Part shown: in pieces, positions 42,948 through 53,289 of the stretch
Layout of the letters: each line of letters opens with the position of its first letter
Numbering within the stretch: the first letter of the stretch is position 1
Origin: Metabacillus flavus
GTDB lineage: Bacteria > Bacillota > Bacilli > Bacillales > Bacillaceae
Reading direction: 5' to 3'
DNA: 64,000 nt
Assembly (NCBI RefSeq): GCF_018283675.1
Contig: NZ_JAGVRK010000001.1
Span: 2,356,001-2,420,000, forward strand
Notes under the pieces: generated by a model
What the model was told of the DNA's origin: nothing
The model's database searches: none
The model's input: only the letters and a program-made list of their open reading frames with translations
Made by a program: the position numbers and the translations under genes

Positions 42948-45094
42948 TCTTCCTTTGCGTCCTCATATCCAAGGACATCATAAAGTTTATCCAGAACCTT
43001 CATAGCAGCGGCAGGGATGACCGTGCCAGGCCCAAAAATTTCAGCTGCTCCGTTTGCTTTAAGGAAATCATAGTCTTTATAAGGAATTACACCGCCGATG
43101 ATGATCAGGATGTCCTCCCTCCCCAGCTTTTTCAGCTCTGCTTTCAGTTGCGGCAGCAAGGTTTTATGACCTGCTGCAAGGGAACTCATTCCGACCACAT
43201 GCACATCATTTTCTACGGCCTGTGCAGCGGTCTCAGCAGGTGTCTGAAAAAGCGGTCCGATATCCACGTCAAACCCCAAATCTGCAAAAGCCGTAGCAAT
43301 CACTTTCGCACCTCGGTCATGTCCATCCTGGCCCATCTTTGCAATCAGAATCCTTGGTCTTCTGCCCTCGTACTCCTGAAATTCATCGGCTGCCTTTCGG
43401 ACCGAGCTGATCTCTTCTTCATTGGAATATTCAGAACTGTATACGCCGCTCACAGATCGGATCACCGCCTGATGTCTTTTTGAAATGCGCTCAATCGCAA
43501 ATGAAATCTCCCCAAGCGTAGCACGGTTTCTTGCTGCATCTACCGCCAGCTCAAGCAGGTTGCCTTCCCCTGTTTCAGCTGAATGTGTGATTGCATTAAG
43601 CGATTGCTCTGTCTTCGCTTCGTCCCGGCCGGCTTTTAAGCGTTTGAGTCTTTCAATTTGCTTGTTTCGCACTTCTGTATTATCTATATTCAGAACATCC
43701 AGGTCATCTTCTTTTTCGAGTCTGAAGCGATTCACCCCGACAATCGTTTCCATTCCTGAATCAATCCGTGCCTGCCTCCTGGCCGCTGCTTCTTCAATCC
43801 GCATTTTCGGAAGGCCGGTTTCAATGGCTTTGGCCATCCCCCCGAGCTCCTCCACTTCCTCTATTAATCTCCATGCACGATCCATTAAATCATTCGTAAG
43901 AGTTTCAACATAATAGGATCCTCCCCATGGATCAATAACGCTGCAGATGCCAGTTTCCTCCCGCAGGTAAAGCTGCGTATTCCTCGCAATTCTTGCACTG
44001 AAGTCAGTCGGCAGGGCAATCGCTTCATCCAATGCGTTTGTATGAAGCGATTGAGTATGACCCATTGCAGCCGCATGCGCTTCTATAGCCGTTCTCGTTA
44101 CGTTGTTAAACGGATCTTGCTCTGTAAGACTCCATCCGGATGTTTGCGAATGTGTCCTCAAAGCTAAGGACTTTGGATTTTTAGGATTAAATGGCTTCAT
44201 CAGTCTGGCCCACATTTGCCTGGCGGCCCTCATCTTCGCCACTTCCATGAAATAGTTCATGCCGATCGCCCAAAAGAAAGAGAGCCTCGGCGCAAAGGTG
44301 TCTATATCCATTCCTGCTTTCAATCCGGTGCGCACATATTCGAGGCCATCAGCAAGAGTATAGGCAAGCTCTATATCATTAGGCGCTCCCGCCTCCTGCA
44401 TATGATAGCCGGAGATGCTGATGCTGTTGAATTTCGGCATATGCTGAGCCGTATACTTGAAAATATCGCCAATAATTCTCATCGACATATCAGGAGGATA
44501 AATGTACGTATTCCGAACCATATATTCTTTTAAAATATCATTTTGGATGGTCCCTGTGAGCTTTTCTGCCGGAACTCCCTGCTCTTCTGCAGAAACGATG
44601 TAAAACGCCATGATTGGCAGGACTGCTCCGTTCATGGTCATCGAAACGCTCATTTCATCAAGCGGAATGCCATCAAAAAGAATATTCATGTCTAAAATGG
44701 AGTCAATTGCCACCCCGGCCTTTCCAACATCCCCTTCTACACGCGGATGGTCAGAGTCATAGCCCCGGTGTGTGGCCAAGTCAAAGGCAACCGATAAACC
44801 TTTTTGACCCATAGCCAGATTGCGCCTGTAAAAGGCATTGCTTTCCTCAGCTGTAGAAAAGCCTGCGTACTGCCGGATGGTCCATGGTCTGTTCACATAC
44901 ATGGCTGCATAAGGACCTCTAGTAAATGGAGCGAGCCCCGGAAAAGATTCTTCTGTGTTTGATGCATCCTCTGCACTGTACCACTGTTTAAGCTGAATTT
45001 TTTCATTCGTTTCAAATACAGGCAGTGCGGTTTCTTTTGCTGCTGTATTTGCAGCTTCCTGTAAATGCTCTGCTGTCAGCCGGACTCTTTCCAT
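42944..45094 (-). CDS. mutB: Methylmalonyl-CoA mutase large (catalytic) subunit
   Basis: 716 residues from the ATG at 45094, which shares a base with the mutA stop (TGATG) and has GGGGG upstream. N-terminal TIM barrel with [18 protein letters not shown] and the active-site region [12 protein letters not shown] (His/Tyr of the substrate site). The C-terminal B12 domain carries [10 protein letters not shown], the DxHxxG cobalt-ligand motif, and [11 protein letters not shown]. It converts (R)-methylmalonyl-CoA to succinyl-CoA using adenosylcobalamin. Not present at this place in B. subtilis. Confidence 0.95.
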   Translation of the reverse strand: MERVRLTAEHLQEAANTAAKETALPVFETNEKIQLKQWYSAEDASNTEESFPGLAPFTRGPYAAMYVNRPWTIRQYAGFSTAEESNAFYRRNLAMGQKGLSVAFDLATHRGYDSDHPRVEGDVGKAGVAIDSILDMNILFDGIPLDEMSVSMTMNGAVLPIMAFYIVSAEEQGVPAEKLTGTIQNDILKEYMVRNTYIYPPDMSMRIIGDIFKYTAQHMPKFNSISISGYHMQEAGAPNDIELAYTLADGLEYVRTGLKAGMDIDTFAPRLSFFWAIGMNYFMEVAKMRAARQMWARLMKPFNPKNPKSLALRTHSQTSGWSLTEQDPFNNVTRTAIEAHAAAMGHTQSLHTNALDEAIALPTDFSARIARNTQLYLREETGICSVIDPWGGSYYVETLTNDLMDRAWRLIEEVEELGGMAKAIETGLPKMRIEEAAARRQARIDSGMETIVGVNRFRLEKEDDLDVLNIDNTEVRNKQIERLKRLKAGRDEAKTEQSLNAITHSAETGEGNLLELAVDAARNRATLGEISFAIERISKRHQAVIRSVSGVYSSEYSNEEEISSVRKAADEFQEYEGRRPRILIAKMGQDGHDRGAKVIATAFADLGFDVDIGPLFQTPAETAAQAVENDVHVVGMSSLAAGHKTLLPQLKAELKKLGREDILIIIGGVIPYKDYDFLKANGAAEIFGPGTVIPAAAMKVLDKLYDVLGYEDAKEE

Positions 45095-46950
45095 CAGTTT
45101 TTGACCCCCAATACGTTTTGCAGCTCTTCCAAAAATGCCAGCCGGTTCATCCCCAATACAGCTTCGTTTTGAACGGACAGTCTTTCTTCCCATTCAGCAG
45201 GCTGTTTGCCGACAATGTATATCTCTCCATTTGCATTTTTGATAAAAGAAAAAATCTCATTCTTGTATTCTTTATAACTTTGATCATTTCCGCATAAAAA
45301 GGTTGTTTTGTTTAAATCGGCTTCAGCTAAAGGAGTTATGCTGCCCTCTATTCCACCGGAGGCAAGCAGACCCATCAGAAAATCAAGACGCGGTTTGAAC
45401 TGTTTTAGGCTTCCAAGAACAGCAATTTGTACATAAGGGGCTTTGCCTGCCCGCTTTGTATATTCAAAAGCATCCATTCTTAATTTCTCAAAGGGTTCTG
45501 CTAGACGGCGAGACTGGATCAGTCCAGTCTTTCGATTAAGGGTTTCATAACTCAATTTTTTGCCTTCATCTAATTTAGATCTGGATTCGCTGAAGGATTC
45601 CTTTGGCCAGAGGGAGATATGAATGTGTTTTTCAGCTGCTGCAATCCTGTCTTCAGGGTTAGCGTAATAATTGACGCCGATCATCATTTTCTTTTGGGTA
45701 TTCAAGCTCTCAGCCTGCGCTTGATAGCCGGCAGATAATTCAGCTTGAATATCACCCTTTCGAAGCACCTTTAGAAATCCCCCGTTTTCTTCGATTTCCA
45801 AAATTTTATCCCACGCTGCTTTGGCTAATTCCTGTGTAAGCGACTCGATATACCATGATCCGCCGGAAGGGTCGTTAACTTTTCCAAGCAAGCTCTCCTC
45901 GCTCAGCAGATAATGAATATTTCTTGCTGCCCGTTCAGATAGAATAGAGCCGCCGTTCACCTCATCAAAGGGAAGAATGGTAATTGCATCAGCATTCCCG
46001 AGCACTGCTGAAAAGGCTTCGGTTGACGTGCGGAGGAGATTTACATGAACGTCCAGCCGGGATTTATTAAAGGAGGACGTTTTAACATGTGAATACAGCT
46101 TTTGGGCTTCAAGGTCCCCTCCGAAAGCGGAAACAATCGAGCTCCACAGCAGGCGTGCTGCGCGGAGCTTCGCTGTTTCCATGAAAAATTGAGATCCGGA
46201 TGAAAAACTGAATGCCGATTTACCGGCAGCGAGCTCTGCTGATTTACCATTCTGTCTGCACCAATTCAAAAAATCAATGGCTTTCGCAAAAGTATAAGCT
46301 AGTTCTTGTACGGCGTTTGCGCCGCTATTGTGAAGCAAATCCCCTTTAAACAGAATCGTTTTCTGATTCTTCTTTCCGCCGGCCGCTTCCGTGTAATCCA
46401 TCATCCAGCATAGGGCATGATCAAGGTCCTCAAGGTTTCCGTTCATCACCGCCTCATATGGATCACATCCTGCAGTTCCCGCTCCAAAAGCCTTCATCTC
46501 TGCTGCAAAAAACGCCATTAGCTCCGGAGCCTCTTCAAAATCGATCATAAAATGGAGTTTGCTTGATTTCAGGAGATTTATCAGCTTCTGAAAATTATCC
46601 TGGTCGAGGATTGTCCGCATAGATGATAAATAAAAGGAATTTAACCCCTTTTCATCCGCAGAGTCCAGAGCGGATACGAGGTGATCGATCGATTCACAAT
46701 GATTGACTGATTGAGCCGTTTTCCACATCGTTTTTATTTTCTCAGTACCCCTTATGTAGGGAGCTGCTCCAGGCTCTGGAACCTGTACTGAATCTTTTTT
46801 TAAATAAAGCGGTTTCAAAATAATATTCTCATTTGAAACCGTTCTAAGCGAATCAGCAGATTTCCCTTTTAAAGCTTTGCTGACTGCTTCAAGCCATGCC
46901 TGCTCTGTACTGTCTTGAAAAGCTTCCTGTGTTTTCTGCCCCTTGTTCAT
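45094..46950 (-). CDS. mutA: Methylmalonyl-CoA mutase small subunit
   Basis: 618 residues, related to the large subunit but with a degenerate C-terminal B12 domain lacking DxHxxG, as in heterodimeric mutases. Recognisable blocks: [60 protein letters not shown]. It pairs with MutB and has a structural role. First gene of the operon; its promoter region lies between it and divergent bmrU and is short. Confidence 0.93.
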   Translation of the reverse strand: MNKGQKTQEAFQDSTEQAWLEAVSKALKGKSADSLRTVSNENIILKPLYLKKDSVQVPEPGAAPYIRGTEKIKTMWKTAQSVNHCESIDHLVSALDSADEKGLNSFYLSSMRTILDQDNFQKLINLLKSSKLHFMIDFEEAPELMAFFAAEMKAFGAGTAGCDPYEAVMNGNLEDLDHALCWMMDYTEAAGGKKNQKTILFKGDLLHNSGANAVQELAYTFAKAIDFLNWCRQNGKSAELAAGKSAFSFSSGSQFFMETAKLRAARLLWSSIVSAFGGDLEAQKLYSHVKTSSFNKSRLDVHVNLLRTSTEAFSAVLGNADAITILPFDEVNGGSILSERAARNIHYLLSEESLLGKVNDPSGGSWYIESLTQELAKAAWDKILEIEENGGFLKVLRKGDIQAELSAGYQAQAESLNTQKKMMIGVNYYANPEDRIAAAEKHIHISLWPKESFSESRSKLDEGKKLSYETLNRKTGLIQSRRLAEPFEKLRMDAFEYTKRAGKAPYVQIAVLGSLKQFKPRLDFLMGLLASGGIEGSITPLAEADLNKTTFLCGNDQSYKEYKNEIFSFIKNANGEIYIVGKQPAEWEERLSVQNEAVLGMNRLAFLEELQNVLGVKN

Positions 46951-47135
46951 TCCCTGCTTCCCAATGGAAGCCCACCCCCTAAGAATGCGTTTTCATTTAT
47001 GAGAAATTGCTGATCCCATCCCATACCTTATTGTATTATAACTATTTGTATCCAGCAATTGTACCGCGTAGTTTTCATCCCCTTCCCTGGTGGTATACTA
47101 GTTATAACCAATCTGTAGGAAAAGGAAGAGCGTTT

Positions 47136-48032
47136 ATGAAAAAAACGATGCTAATCATTAATGGCAATGCCGGACAGAAAAATGTAGAAAAAAATCTGCA
47201 AATTATCGTACCGGTGCTGACCAAGGCAAGCCCGCATCTCCTGATTCTGCAGACGCAGCGTGCTTTGGATGCTAAGCGATACTGCGAATTGTATGGAGAA
47301 GAGATGGATATCGTCTATATTTTAGGTGGAGACGGTACGGTGCACGAATGCATAAATGGACTCGCTCAGCTGAAGAAAAGGCCTGCAGTTGGCATATTGC
47401 CCGGCGGAACATGCAATGACTTTGCGAGGACATTAGGTATACCGCAGAATTTGAAAGAGGCGGTCCAGGTTCTTTCCGATGGCAGCAAACGAAAGATTGA
47501 TGTGCTCCAGGCGAGTGAGCTTTATTTCCTTAATTTCTGGGGAATTGGATTGATTACAGAAACCTCCAACAATATTGTGGGAGCTGAAAAGGCGATGCTC
47601 GGGAAAATCAGCTACTTTTTAAGTGCATTTCGCACGGTTCAGAAAATGGATCCATTTCCTGTCCATTTAAAGGCGGATGATCAGGAATTTAATGGCGAGG
47701 CTGTGATGGTGATTGTAGCCAATGGAGGATTTATCGGTACGAACCCTCTTCCTTATCCTGGTATTAAACCGGATGACGGAAAAGCGGATGTGTTTATATT
47801 AAAAAATACAAACCTGGCTACCATAAGAGATTTGCTTACCATGAAGGATGCGTCGCAGTGGGATAACAACGAATCGGATTTGCTGCATTTCACTGGAGCG
47901 AACATGGAAATCACAACAGAAACGCCGATGAAGGCAGATACTGATGGGGAAGTTTACTCCGGCACACCTGAAACGATAAAGGTCTTAAATCAGCATTTAG
48001 AGTTTTTGGTGCCCGTTGAGGAGCTGAAATAA
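47136..48032 (+). CDS. bmrU: Diacylglycerol kinase family lipid kinase (BmrU-like)
   Basis: 298 residues from the ATG at 47136 (AGGAAAAGGAAGAG upstream; the frame starts earlier without a site). DAGK catalytic domain: LIINGNAGQKN, YILGGDGTVHECINGL (GGDGT nucleotide loop) and GILPGGTCNDFARTLGIP, with the downstream YegS/LCB5-like beta domain. It phosphorylates a lipid, exact substrate unknown. A TATACT -10 lies at about 47094-47099. In B. subtilis bmrU precedes bmr and bmrR next to the bkd operon; bmr and bmrR are absent here and a MITE-like element follows instead. Confidence 0.85.
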   Translation: MKKTMLIINGNAGQKNVEKNLQIIVPVLTKASPHLLILQTQRALDAKRYCELYGEEMDIVYILGGDGTVHECINGLAQLKKRPAVGILPGGTCNDFARTLGIPQNLKEAVQVLSDGSKRKIDVLQASELYFLNFWGIGLITETSNNIVGAEKAMLGKISYFLSAFRTVQKMDPFPVHLKADDQEFNGEAVMVIVANGGFIGTNPLPYPGIKPDDGKADVFILKNTNLATIRDLLTMKDASQWDNNESDLLHFTGANMEITTETPMKADTDGEVYSGTPETIKVLNQHLEFLVPVEELK

Positions 48033-48044
48033 AGAACCAGGTAA

Positions 48045-48350
48045 GGGGCTGTCTAAAAAGTCCTGAAAAGAGGATATAATAGAAACCAAAAACCCCCTGA
48101 GTGCTTCGTGGATCGAGCATTCAAGGGTATTTTACACGTATTTTTGAACAATCCTGGTATGGCTGATTGGAGCGGAAGGTGCTTGACTCCGTGCTGAGAG
48201 CAGCGGAACAGGTGAGATCCAAAAGGCGCGCAGCGCTGAGGAGGCTCACCGCCCGCCCCGCTGGTCGCTGAGCAGCCTGGAGCGGAAATCAGCAAAACAA
48301 ACATAAGTAAAAGGACGAGAAGCTTTAAATCGGTCTTACTGGACAGCCCC
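48045..48350. mobile_element. MITE-like element with terminal inverted repeats
   Basis: A 306-bp non-coding element bounded by imperfect ~19-bp inverted repeats: GGGGCTGTCTAAAAAGTCC at the left end and the complement of GGGGCTGTCCAGTAAGACC at the right. Such GGGGCTGTC ends resemble those of IS1182-like elements in bacilli, suggesting a non-autonomous derivative. It contains no transposase gene and fills the gap between convergent bmrU and bkdB. Confidence 0.75.
48162..48293. repeat. Bacillaceae palindromic intergenic repeat inside the MITE
   Basis: A GC-rich block starting GCTGATTGGAGCGGAAGG and ending CTGGAGCGGAAATCAGC, so its ends pair (GCTGATT / AATCAGC). From memory the same consensus (GCTGATTGGAGCGGAAGGCG..., ...GGAGCGGAAATCAGC) is scattered through many Bacillaceae chromosomes. 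It can fold into a long RNA hairpin. Confidence 0.75.
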
Positions 48351-48397
48351 CTTTTTCCATACCATTCACTATTAAAGTTGGTGTTCAGCCTTATTTC

Positions 48398-49696
48398 TTA
48401 ATAAACAGATGTCGTTTCTTTCGAAATATTTTCGAGTATTTCTTTCACTCTTGCAAGGAAACGTCCGCAAACCAGACCGTCCAGTACACGATGATCAAGA
48501 GATAAACACAGGTTAACCATATCTCGGACGGCAATCATTCCATTGTTCATCACAACCGGGCGCTTTACGATCGACTCGATTTGGAGGATGGCAGCCTGCG
48601 GGTGGTTGATAATTCCCATTGACTGCACGGAGCCGAATGAACCCGTGTTATTCACCGTGAAGGTACCGTCCTTCATGTCATTGGAACCGAGTTTTCCGCT
48701 TCTTACCTTTCCGGCAAGCTCCGTAATTTCCCTGGCAATTCCTTTGATCGTTTTTTCATCGGCTTGTTTAATAACAGGGACGAATAATGCATCATCCGTG
48801 GCGACAGCGATTGATAAATTGATGTCTTTTTTCTGTACAATTTTGTCTCCCGCCCACATGGAGTTCATTTGCGGGAATTCTTTTAGCGCTTGCGAGACGG
48901 CTTTTACAAAGAACGCAAAGAAGGTTAAATTGAAGCCTTCTTTTTTCTTGAATTCATCTTTTATGGATCCGCGGTATTCCACGAGGCTTGTTACATCCAC
49001 TTCAACCATCATCCAGGCATGCGGAGCCTCATGCTTGCTTTTAAGCATATTTGCGGCTATTGCTTTTCTTACACCTGTTACAGGGATTTCAATGTCTCCC
49101 GGAGCAACTGAAACAGAAGCCGGTGCAGCTTGAGCTTGAGAGCGGGCTGGTTCCTCTGCTTTAGCTTCTTTCTTCATTTCAGCAGGCTCTGGTATCTTTG
49201 TTTCTGCCGGTTTGCTTTGAGCGCCAGCTTTCGGTGCTGTTCCGCTGTCGATCAGCTGCTGCAGATCTTTTCGGGTAATTCTTCCGCCAGCTCCGGTGCC
49301 GTTCACTTGCTCAAGATCGATTGCGTTGTCCTGGGCAAGGCGCAGAACAGCTGGTGAATACCTTTTTTTATTGGGTTGATCGGCACTTGCTTCCGGCGTT
49401 TCCGAAGCTTCCTCCGCTGACTGTTCAGAAGAAGGGGCTTCTTCAGGAGCCCCTCCCTCCACTTCCACCTTGCAGATGACCTGTCCCACCTCAAGTGTGT
49501 CTCCTTCTTCAGCTACTAGTTCTTTAATAATCCCTGTAAAGGAGGAAGGGACCTCGGCATTTACCTTATCTGTCATGACTTCCGCAATCGGATCGTATTT
49601 GTTAACCTGATCTCCTACCGAAACCAGCCATTTGCTGATCGTACCTTCTGTAACGCTCTCCCCAAGCTGGGGCATGGTCATTTGTTCCATTCCCAT
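48398..49696 (-). CDS. bkdB: Branched-chain alpha-keto acid dehydrogenase E2 (dihydrolipoyl acyltransferase)
   Basis: 432 residues: lipoyl domain (residues ~1-80, lysine in EVMTDKVNAEVPS), an Ala/Glu/Pro-rich linker, a peripheral subunit-binding domain (SPAVLRLAQDNAIDLEQVNG), a second linker, and the catalytic CAT domain ending LSLDHRVLDGLVCGRFL with the active-site HxxxDG. It moves the branched acyl group from E1 to CoA. Start ATG with AAAGGGAGTG. Last gene of the bkd operon. Confidence 0.95.
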   Translation of the reverse strand: MGMEQMTMPQLGESVTEGTISKWLVSVGDQVNKYDPIAEVMTDKVNAEVPSSFTGIIKELVAEEGDTLEVGQVICKVEVEGGAPEEAPSSEQSAEEASETPEASADQPNKKRYSPAVLRLAQDNAIDLEQVNGTGAGGRITRKDLQQLIDSGTAPKAGAQSKPAETKIPEPAEMKKEAKAEEPARSQAQAAPASVSVAPGDIEIPVTGVRKAIAANMLKSKHEAPHAWMMVEVDVTSLVEYRGSIKDEFKKKEGFNLTFFAFFVKAVSQALKEFPQMNSMWAGDKIVQKKDINLSIAVATDDALFVPVIKQADEKTIKGIAREITELAGKVRSGKLGSNDMKDGTFTVNNTGSFGSVQSMGIINHPQAAILQIESIVKRPVVMNNGMIAVRDMVNLCLSLDHRVLDGLVCGRFLARVKEILENISKETTSVY

Positions 49697-49721
49697 CGAT
49701 TGGCACTCCCTTTATAAAAGA

Positions 49722-50705
49722 TTAAAATTCAGCAAGCTTTTTCATAGCCGCTTCGACTTTATCCGGATTCACCATAAAGTATTTTTCCATTGTAGGCGCA
49801 TAAGGCATAGCAGGAACATCAGGCCCTGCAAGGCGCATAATTGGAGCATCGAGATCGAACAGGCAGTTTTCAGCTATAATCGCTGAAACCTCACTCATAA
49901 TGCTTCCTTCTTTGTTATCCTCTGTCAGCAAAAGAACCTTGCCTGTTTTAGAGGCCGCTTCCATAATTGCTTCTTTATCAAGCGGATAAACCGTTCGCAG
50001 ATCAAGGATGTGCGCAGAAATTCCGTCCTGCGCCAATCTTTCCGCAGCTTGAAGGGCAAAATGGACACAAAGACCGTATGTAATGACCGTGATGTCCTCT
50101 CCCTCTCTTTTAACGTCCGCTTTTCCGATTGGCAGCACGTAATCATCTGAAGGAACTTCCCCTTTAATTAAACGATAGGCCCGTTTGTGTTCAAAGAAGA
50201 GAACGGGATCTTCATCGCGGATCGCTGCTTTGAGAAGCCCTTTTACATCATACGGAGTAGAAGGCATGACAATTTTCAAGCCTGGCGTATTGGCAAAAAG
50301 CGCTTCTACGGACTGGGAATGATATAAAGCACCGTGCACTCCGCCGCCATAAGGAGCACGGATAACGATTGGACAGCTCCAGTCATTATTCGTCCGGTAG
50401 CGGATCTTCGCTGCTTCTGACACAATTTGATTTACAGCCGGCATGATGAAATCAGCAAATTGCATTTCGGCAATTGGACGCATTCCATACATGGCTGCTC
50501 CAATTCCTACGCCCGCAATAGCCGATTCAGCAAGAGGTGTATCAATGACACGCTCTTCTCCGAATTGGTCATACAATCCGAAAGTGGCTTTGAAAACGCC
50601 GCCTTTCTTCCCGACATCTTCTCCTAAAATAAATACTTTGTCATCGCGTTCCATCTCTTCCCGAATCGCCATTGTGACTGCATCGATATAAGATATTACT
50701 GCCAT
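49722..50705 (-). CDS. bkdAB: Branched-chain alpha-keto acid dehydrogenase E1 beta
   Basis: 327 residues with the transketolase pyrimidine-binding fold: FILGEDVGKKGGVFKAT, RVIDTPLAESAIAGVGIGAA, and C-terminal LTEDNKEGSIMSEVSA. Forms the alpha2beta2 decarboxylase with BkdAA. ATG follows the bkdAA stop by 12 nt with a GGAGG site. Confidence 0.95.
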   Translation of the reverse strand: MAVISYIDAVTMAIREEMERDDKVFILGEDVGKKGGVFKATFGLYDQFGEERVIDTPLAESAIAGVGIGAAMYGMRPIAEMQFADFIMPAVNQIVSEAAKIRYRTNNDWSCPIVIRAPYGGGVHGALYHSQSVEALFANTPGLKIVMPSTPYDVKGLLKAAIRDEDPVLFFEHKRAYRLIKGEVPSDDYVLPIGKADVKREGEDITVITYGLCVHFALQAAERLAQDGISAHILDLRTVYPLDKEAIMEAASKTGKVLLLTEDNKEGSIMSEVSAIIAENCLFDLDAPIMRLAGPDVPAMPYAPTMEKYFMVNPDKVEAAMKKLAEF

Positions 50706-50717
50706 TTTGTCTCCTCC

Positions 50718-51710
50718 TTACTCCGCATACACATGCTTCATTGCTGATTCAGGATCTGCATAAGCCGCATTTTCTGCATAATCAGTCGCTTCATTCACAG
50801 CCTGCATGATTTCATCCAGGATTGCTTTTTCTAATTCATCTGTCAGGACGCCGGCTTCTCTCAAGTAAACAGCAAATTTAACATTCGGGTCATTCTTTTT
50901 TGCTTCTGCTACTTCTTCCTGTTCACGGTAGCTTCTGTCATCATCATCACTGGAATGAGGAGTAAGCCTGTAGGAAATTGTCTCAATCAAAGTCGGACCT
51001 TCCCCGCGGCGGCCGCGGTCAGCTGCTTCTTTTACTGCTTTATATACTTCAAGCGGATCATTTCCGTCAATTGTAAATCCAGGCATGCCATATCCAATGG
51101 CACGATCTGACACATTTTTAGCAGCGACCTGCTTCTCATATGGAACCGAAATCGCATATTTGTTATTTTCACACATGAAAATAACCGGAAGTTTATGTAC
51201 TCCTGCAAAGTTAGCACCTTCATGGAAGTCACCTTGGTTGGACGAACCTTCACCGAATGTCACGAATGTCACAATATCTTTCTTTTCCATTCGTCCCGCC
51301 ATCGCTATTCCGACCGCATGCGGCACCTGAGTTGTTACCGGCGAGGACCCTGTAACAATGCGGTTGGACTTTTGACCGAAATGTCCCGGCATCTGGCGTC
51401 CGCCCGAGTTCGGATCTTCTGCTTTTGCAAACCCGGATAACATTAAGTCTTTAGCAGTCATTCCGAATGTAAGTACAACACCCATATCTCGGTAATAAGG
51501 AAGAACGTAATCTTTCTCCCGGTCCAGCGCGAACGCTGCTCCTACCTGCGCTGCTTCCTGTCCCTGACAGGAAATAACAAATGGGATTTTTCCAGAACGG
51601 TTGAGCAGCCACATCCGCTCATCGATTTTTCTTGCCATAACCATTGTTTTGTACATTTCAAGCACTTGCTCATCTGAAAGCCCAAGTGCAGCATGACGAC
51701 TTTCTGCCAT
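50718..51710 (-). CDS. bkdAA: Branched-chain alpha-keto acid dehydrogenase E1 alpha
   Basis: 330 residues, thiamine-diphosphate-dependent. TPP motif GEGSSNQGDFHEGANFAG..NN (GDG-type motif) in the middle, and ERTLIETISYRLTPHSSDDD with the phosphorylation-loop-like region. It decarboxylates 2-oxoisovalerate, 2-oxoisocaproate and 2-oxo-3-methylvalerate. The 139-nt gap to lpdV contains a small CCGCA-TCC-TGCGG hairpin, the largest gap inside the operon. Confidence 0.95.
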   Translation of the reverse strand: MAESRHAALGLSDEQVLEMYKTMVMARKIDERMWLLNRSGKIPFVISCQGQEAAQVGAAFALDREKDYVLPYYRDMGVVLTFGMTAKDLMLSGFAKAEDPNSGGRQMPGHFGQKSNRIVTGSSPVTTQVPHAVGIAMAGRMEKKDIVTFVTFGEGSSNQGDFHEGANFAGVHKLPVIFMCENNKYAISVPYEKQVAAKNVSDRAIGYGMPGFTIDGNDPLEVYKAVKEAADRGRRGEGPTLIETISYRLTPHSSDDDDRSYREQEEVAEAKKNDPNVKFAVYLREAGVLTDELEKAILDEIMQAVNEATDYAENAAYADPESAMKHVYAE

Positions 51711-51849
51711 GATAATCCCTCCTTATTCATAACTTTCATCCGCGGAATGTGTTTTCCTCTGATGGTTAGTTGAGGCCCGCAGGATGCGGCGCTTTTACTC
51801 TGTATTCCTTCGCTCGGGCAGTTATGCCTGTATATCAGACAAGCTTCAA

Positions 51850-53271
51850 TTAGCTGTGGATGGCTTTTCCATCAACTGCAAGCGCGGCTTCCCCAATTGC
51901 TTCCGATAGCGTTGGATGAGGATGAATGGTGCGGCCAATCTCCCAAGGAGTTGCATCCAGCACGCGGGCAAGTCCGGCTTCAGATATCATATCGGTTACA
52001 TGCGGTCCGATCATATGGACACCCAATACATCATCGGTATCCTTATCTGCTACGATTTTCACAAATCCATCGGATTCCCCGTATACAAGTGCTTTTCCAA
52101 TTGCACGGAAAGAAAATTTGCCGATTTTAACATTGTAGCCTTTTTCTTTCGCTTCCTCCTCGGTGAACCCTACACTTGCGGCTTCCGGGGTGGAATAAAT
52201 ACATTTCGAGACAAGTGAATAATCAATCGGATGAGGATTTTGGTTTGCAATATGCTCTACAGCCAAAATTCCTTCATGGGATGCCACGTGTGCCAGCTGA
52301 AGTCCTCCGTTAACATCCCCAATCGCATAAATGTGCGATTCTTTCGTCTGCATGTAGGAATTTACTTTTATAAATCCCTTTTCTACCTGAATATCCGTAT
52401 TTTCAAGCCCTATACCCTCTACATTAGCCTGCCTTCCTACAGATACGAGCATTTTTGAAGCTTCGAATGACTGATTGGATCCATTTTTCTCCGCTTCTAC
52501 GAAGACCCCATTTTCTTTTTTCAATGTTTCCGGCAATACTTTAGCTCCCGTTACAATGGTGACCCCTTTTTTCTTTAAAAGGCGCTGCATTTCTTTGGAA
52601 ATTTCGGCATCCTCCAGCGGCAGAATCCGGTCTGCATACTCAATTACCGTTATTTTGACACCGAAATCAGACAGCATGGAAGCCCACTCGATTCCGATTA
52701 CGCCTCCTCCGACGATGATCATTGAATCTGGCAAACTTTCCAGTTTCAGTGCATCATCTGATGTCAGCACTGTTTCCCCGTCTATTTCAAGACCTGGGAG
52801 GGAGCGGGGACGTGAGCCTGTAGCGACGATTACATTTTTCGGAATAAGCATTTCATTTTCAGTACCATTATTCATCTCTACGGAAATCGTACCAGGCATA
52901 GGCGAGAAAATAGATGGCCCCAAAATCCGTCCAAGCCCTTCGTATACATCAATTTCCCCTTGCTTCATCAGGTGCTGCACACCTTTATGCAGCTGATCTA
53001 CGATACCTTGTTTCCGTTCCTGAACCCTCGGAAAATTCAATTCAACTCCAGAGACGGTAACCCCGAATTCCTCGGATTTCTTTGTTTGAGCATAAACCTC
53101 TGCGCTCCTGAGAAGCGCTTTACTTGGGATACAGCCTGCATGCAGACACGTTCCCCCGAGCAAGCCCTTTTCAACAATGGCTGTTTTTAATCCAAGCTGA
53201 GAAGCGCGGATGGCTGCCACATATCCGCCTGTTCCTCCGCCGACAATAACGAGATCATATTCTGTCGCCAT
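51850..53271 (-). CDS. lpdV: Dihydrolipoyl dehydrogenase E3 of the branched-chain complex
   Basis: 473 residues, flavoprotein disulfide reductase: FAD-binding VIVGGGTGGYVAA, redox-active GGTCLHAGCIPSK, NAD-binding VGGGVIGIEWASM, FAD second site AIGDVNGGLQLAH, and the dimer-interface HPHPTLSEA with catalytic His. It reoxidises the E2 lipoyl arm with NAD+. Directly downstream of buk (18-nt gap) as in the B. subtilis bkd operon. Confidence 0.95.
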   Translation of the reverse strand: MATEYDLVIVGGGTGGYVAAIRASQLGLKTAIVEKGLLGGTCLHAGCIPSKALLRSAEVYAQTKKSEEFGVTVSGVELNFPRVQERKQGIVDQLHKGVQHLMKQGEIDVYEGLGRILGPSIFSPMPGTISVEMNNGTENEMLIPKNVIVATGSRPRSLPGLEIDGETVLTSDDALKLESLPDSMIIVGGGVIGIEWASMLSDFGVKITVIEYADRILPLEDAEISKEMQRLLKKKGVTIVTGAKVLPETLKKENGVFVEAEKNGSNQSFEASKMLVSVGRQANVEGIGLENTDIQVEKGFIKVNSYMQTKESHIYAIGDVNGGLQLAHVASHEGILAVEHIANQNPHPIDYSLVSKCIYSTPEAASVGFTEEEAKEKGYNVKIGKFSFRAIGKALVYGESDGFVKIVADKDTDDVLGVHMIGPHVTDMISEAGLARVLDATPWEIGRTIHPHPTLSEAIGEAALAVDGKAIHS

Positions 53272-53289
53272 GAAATAAACTCCCTTCTG

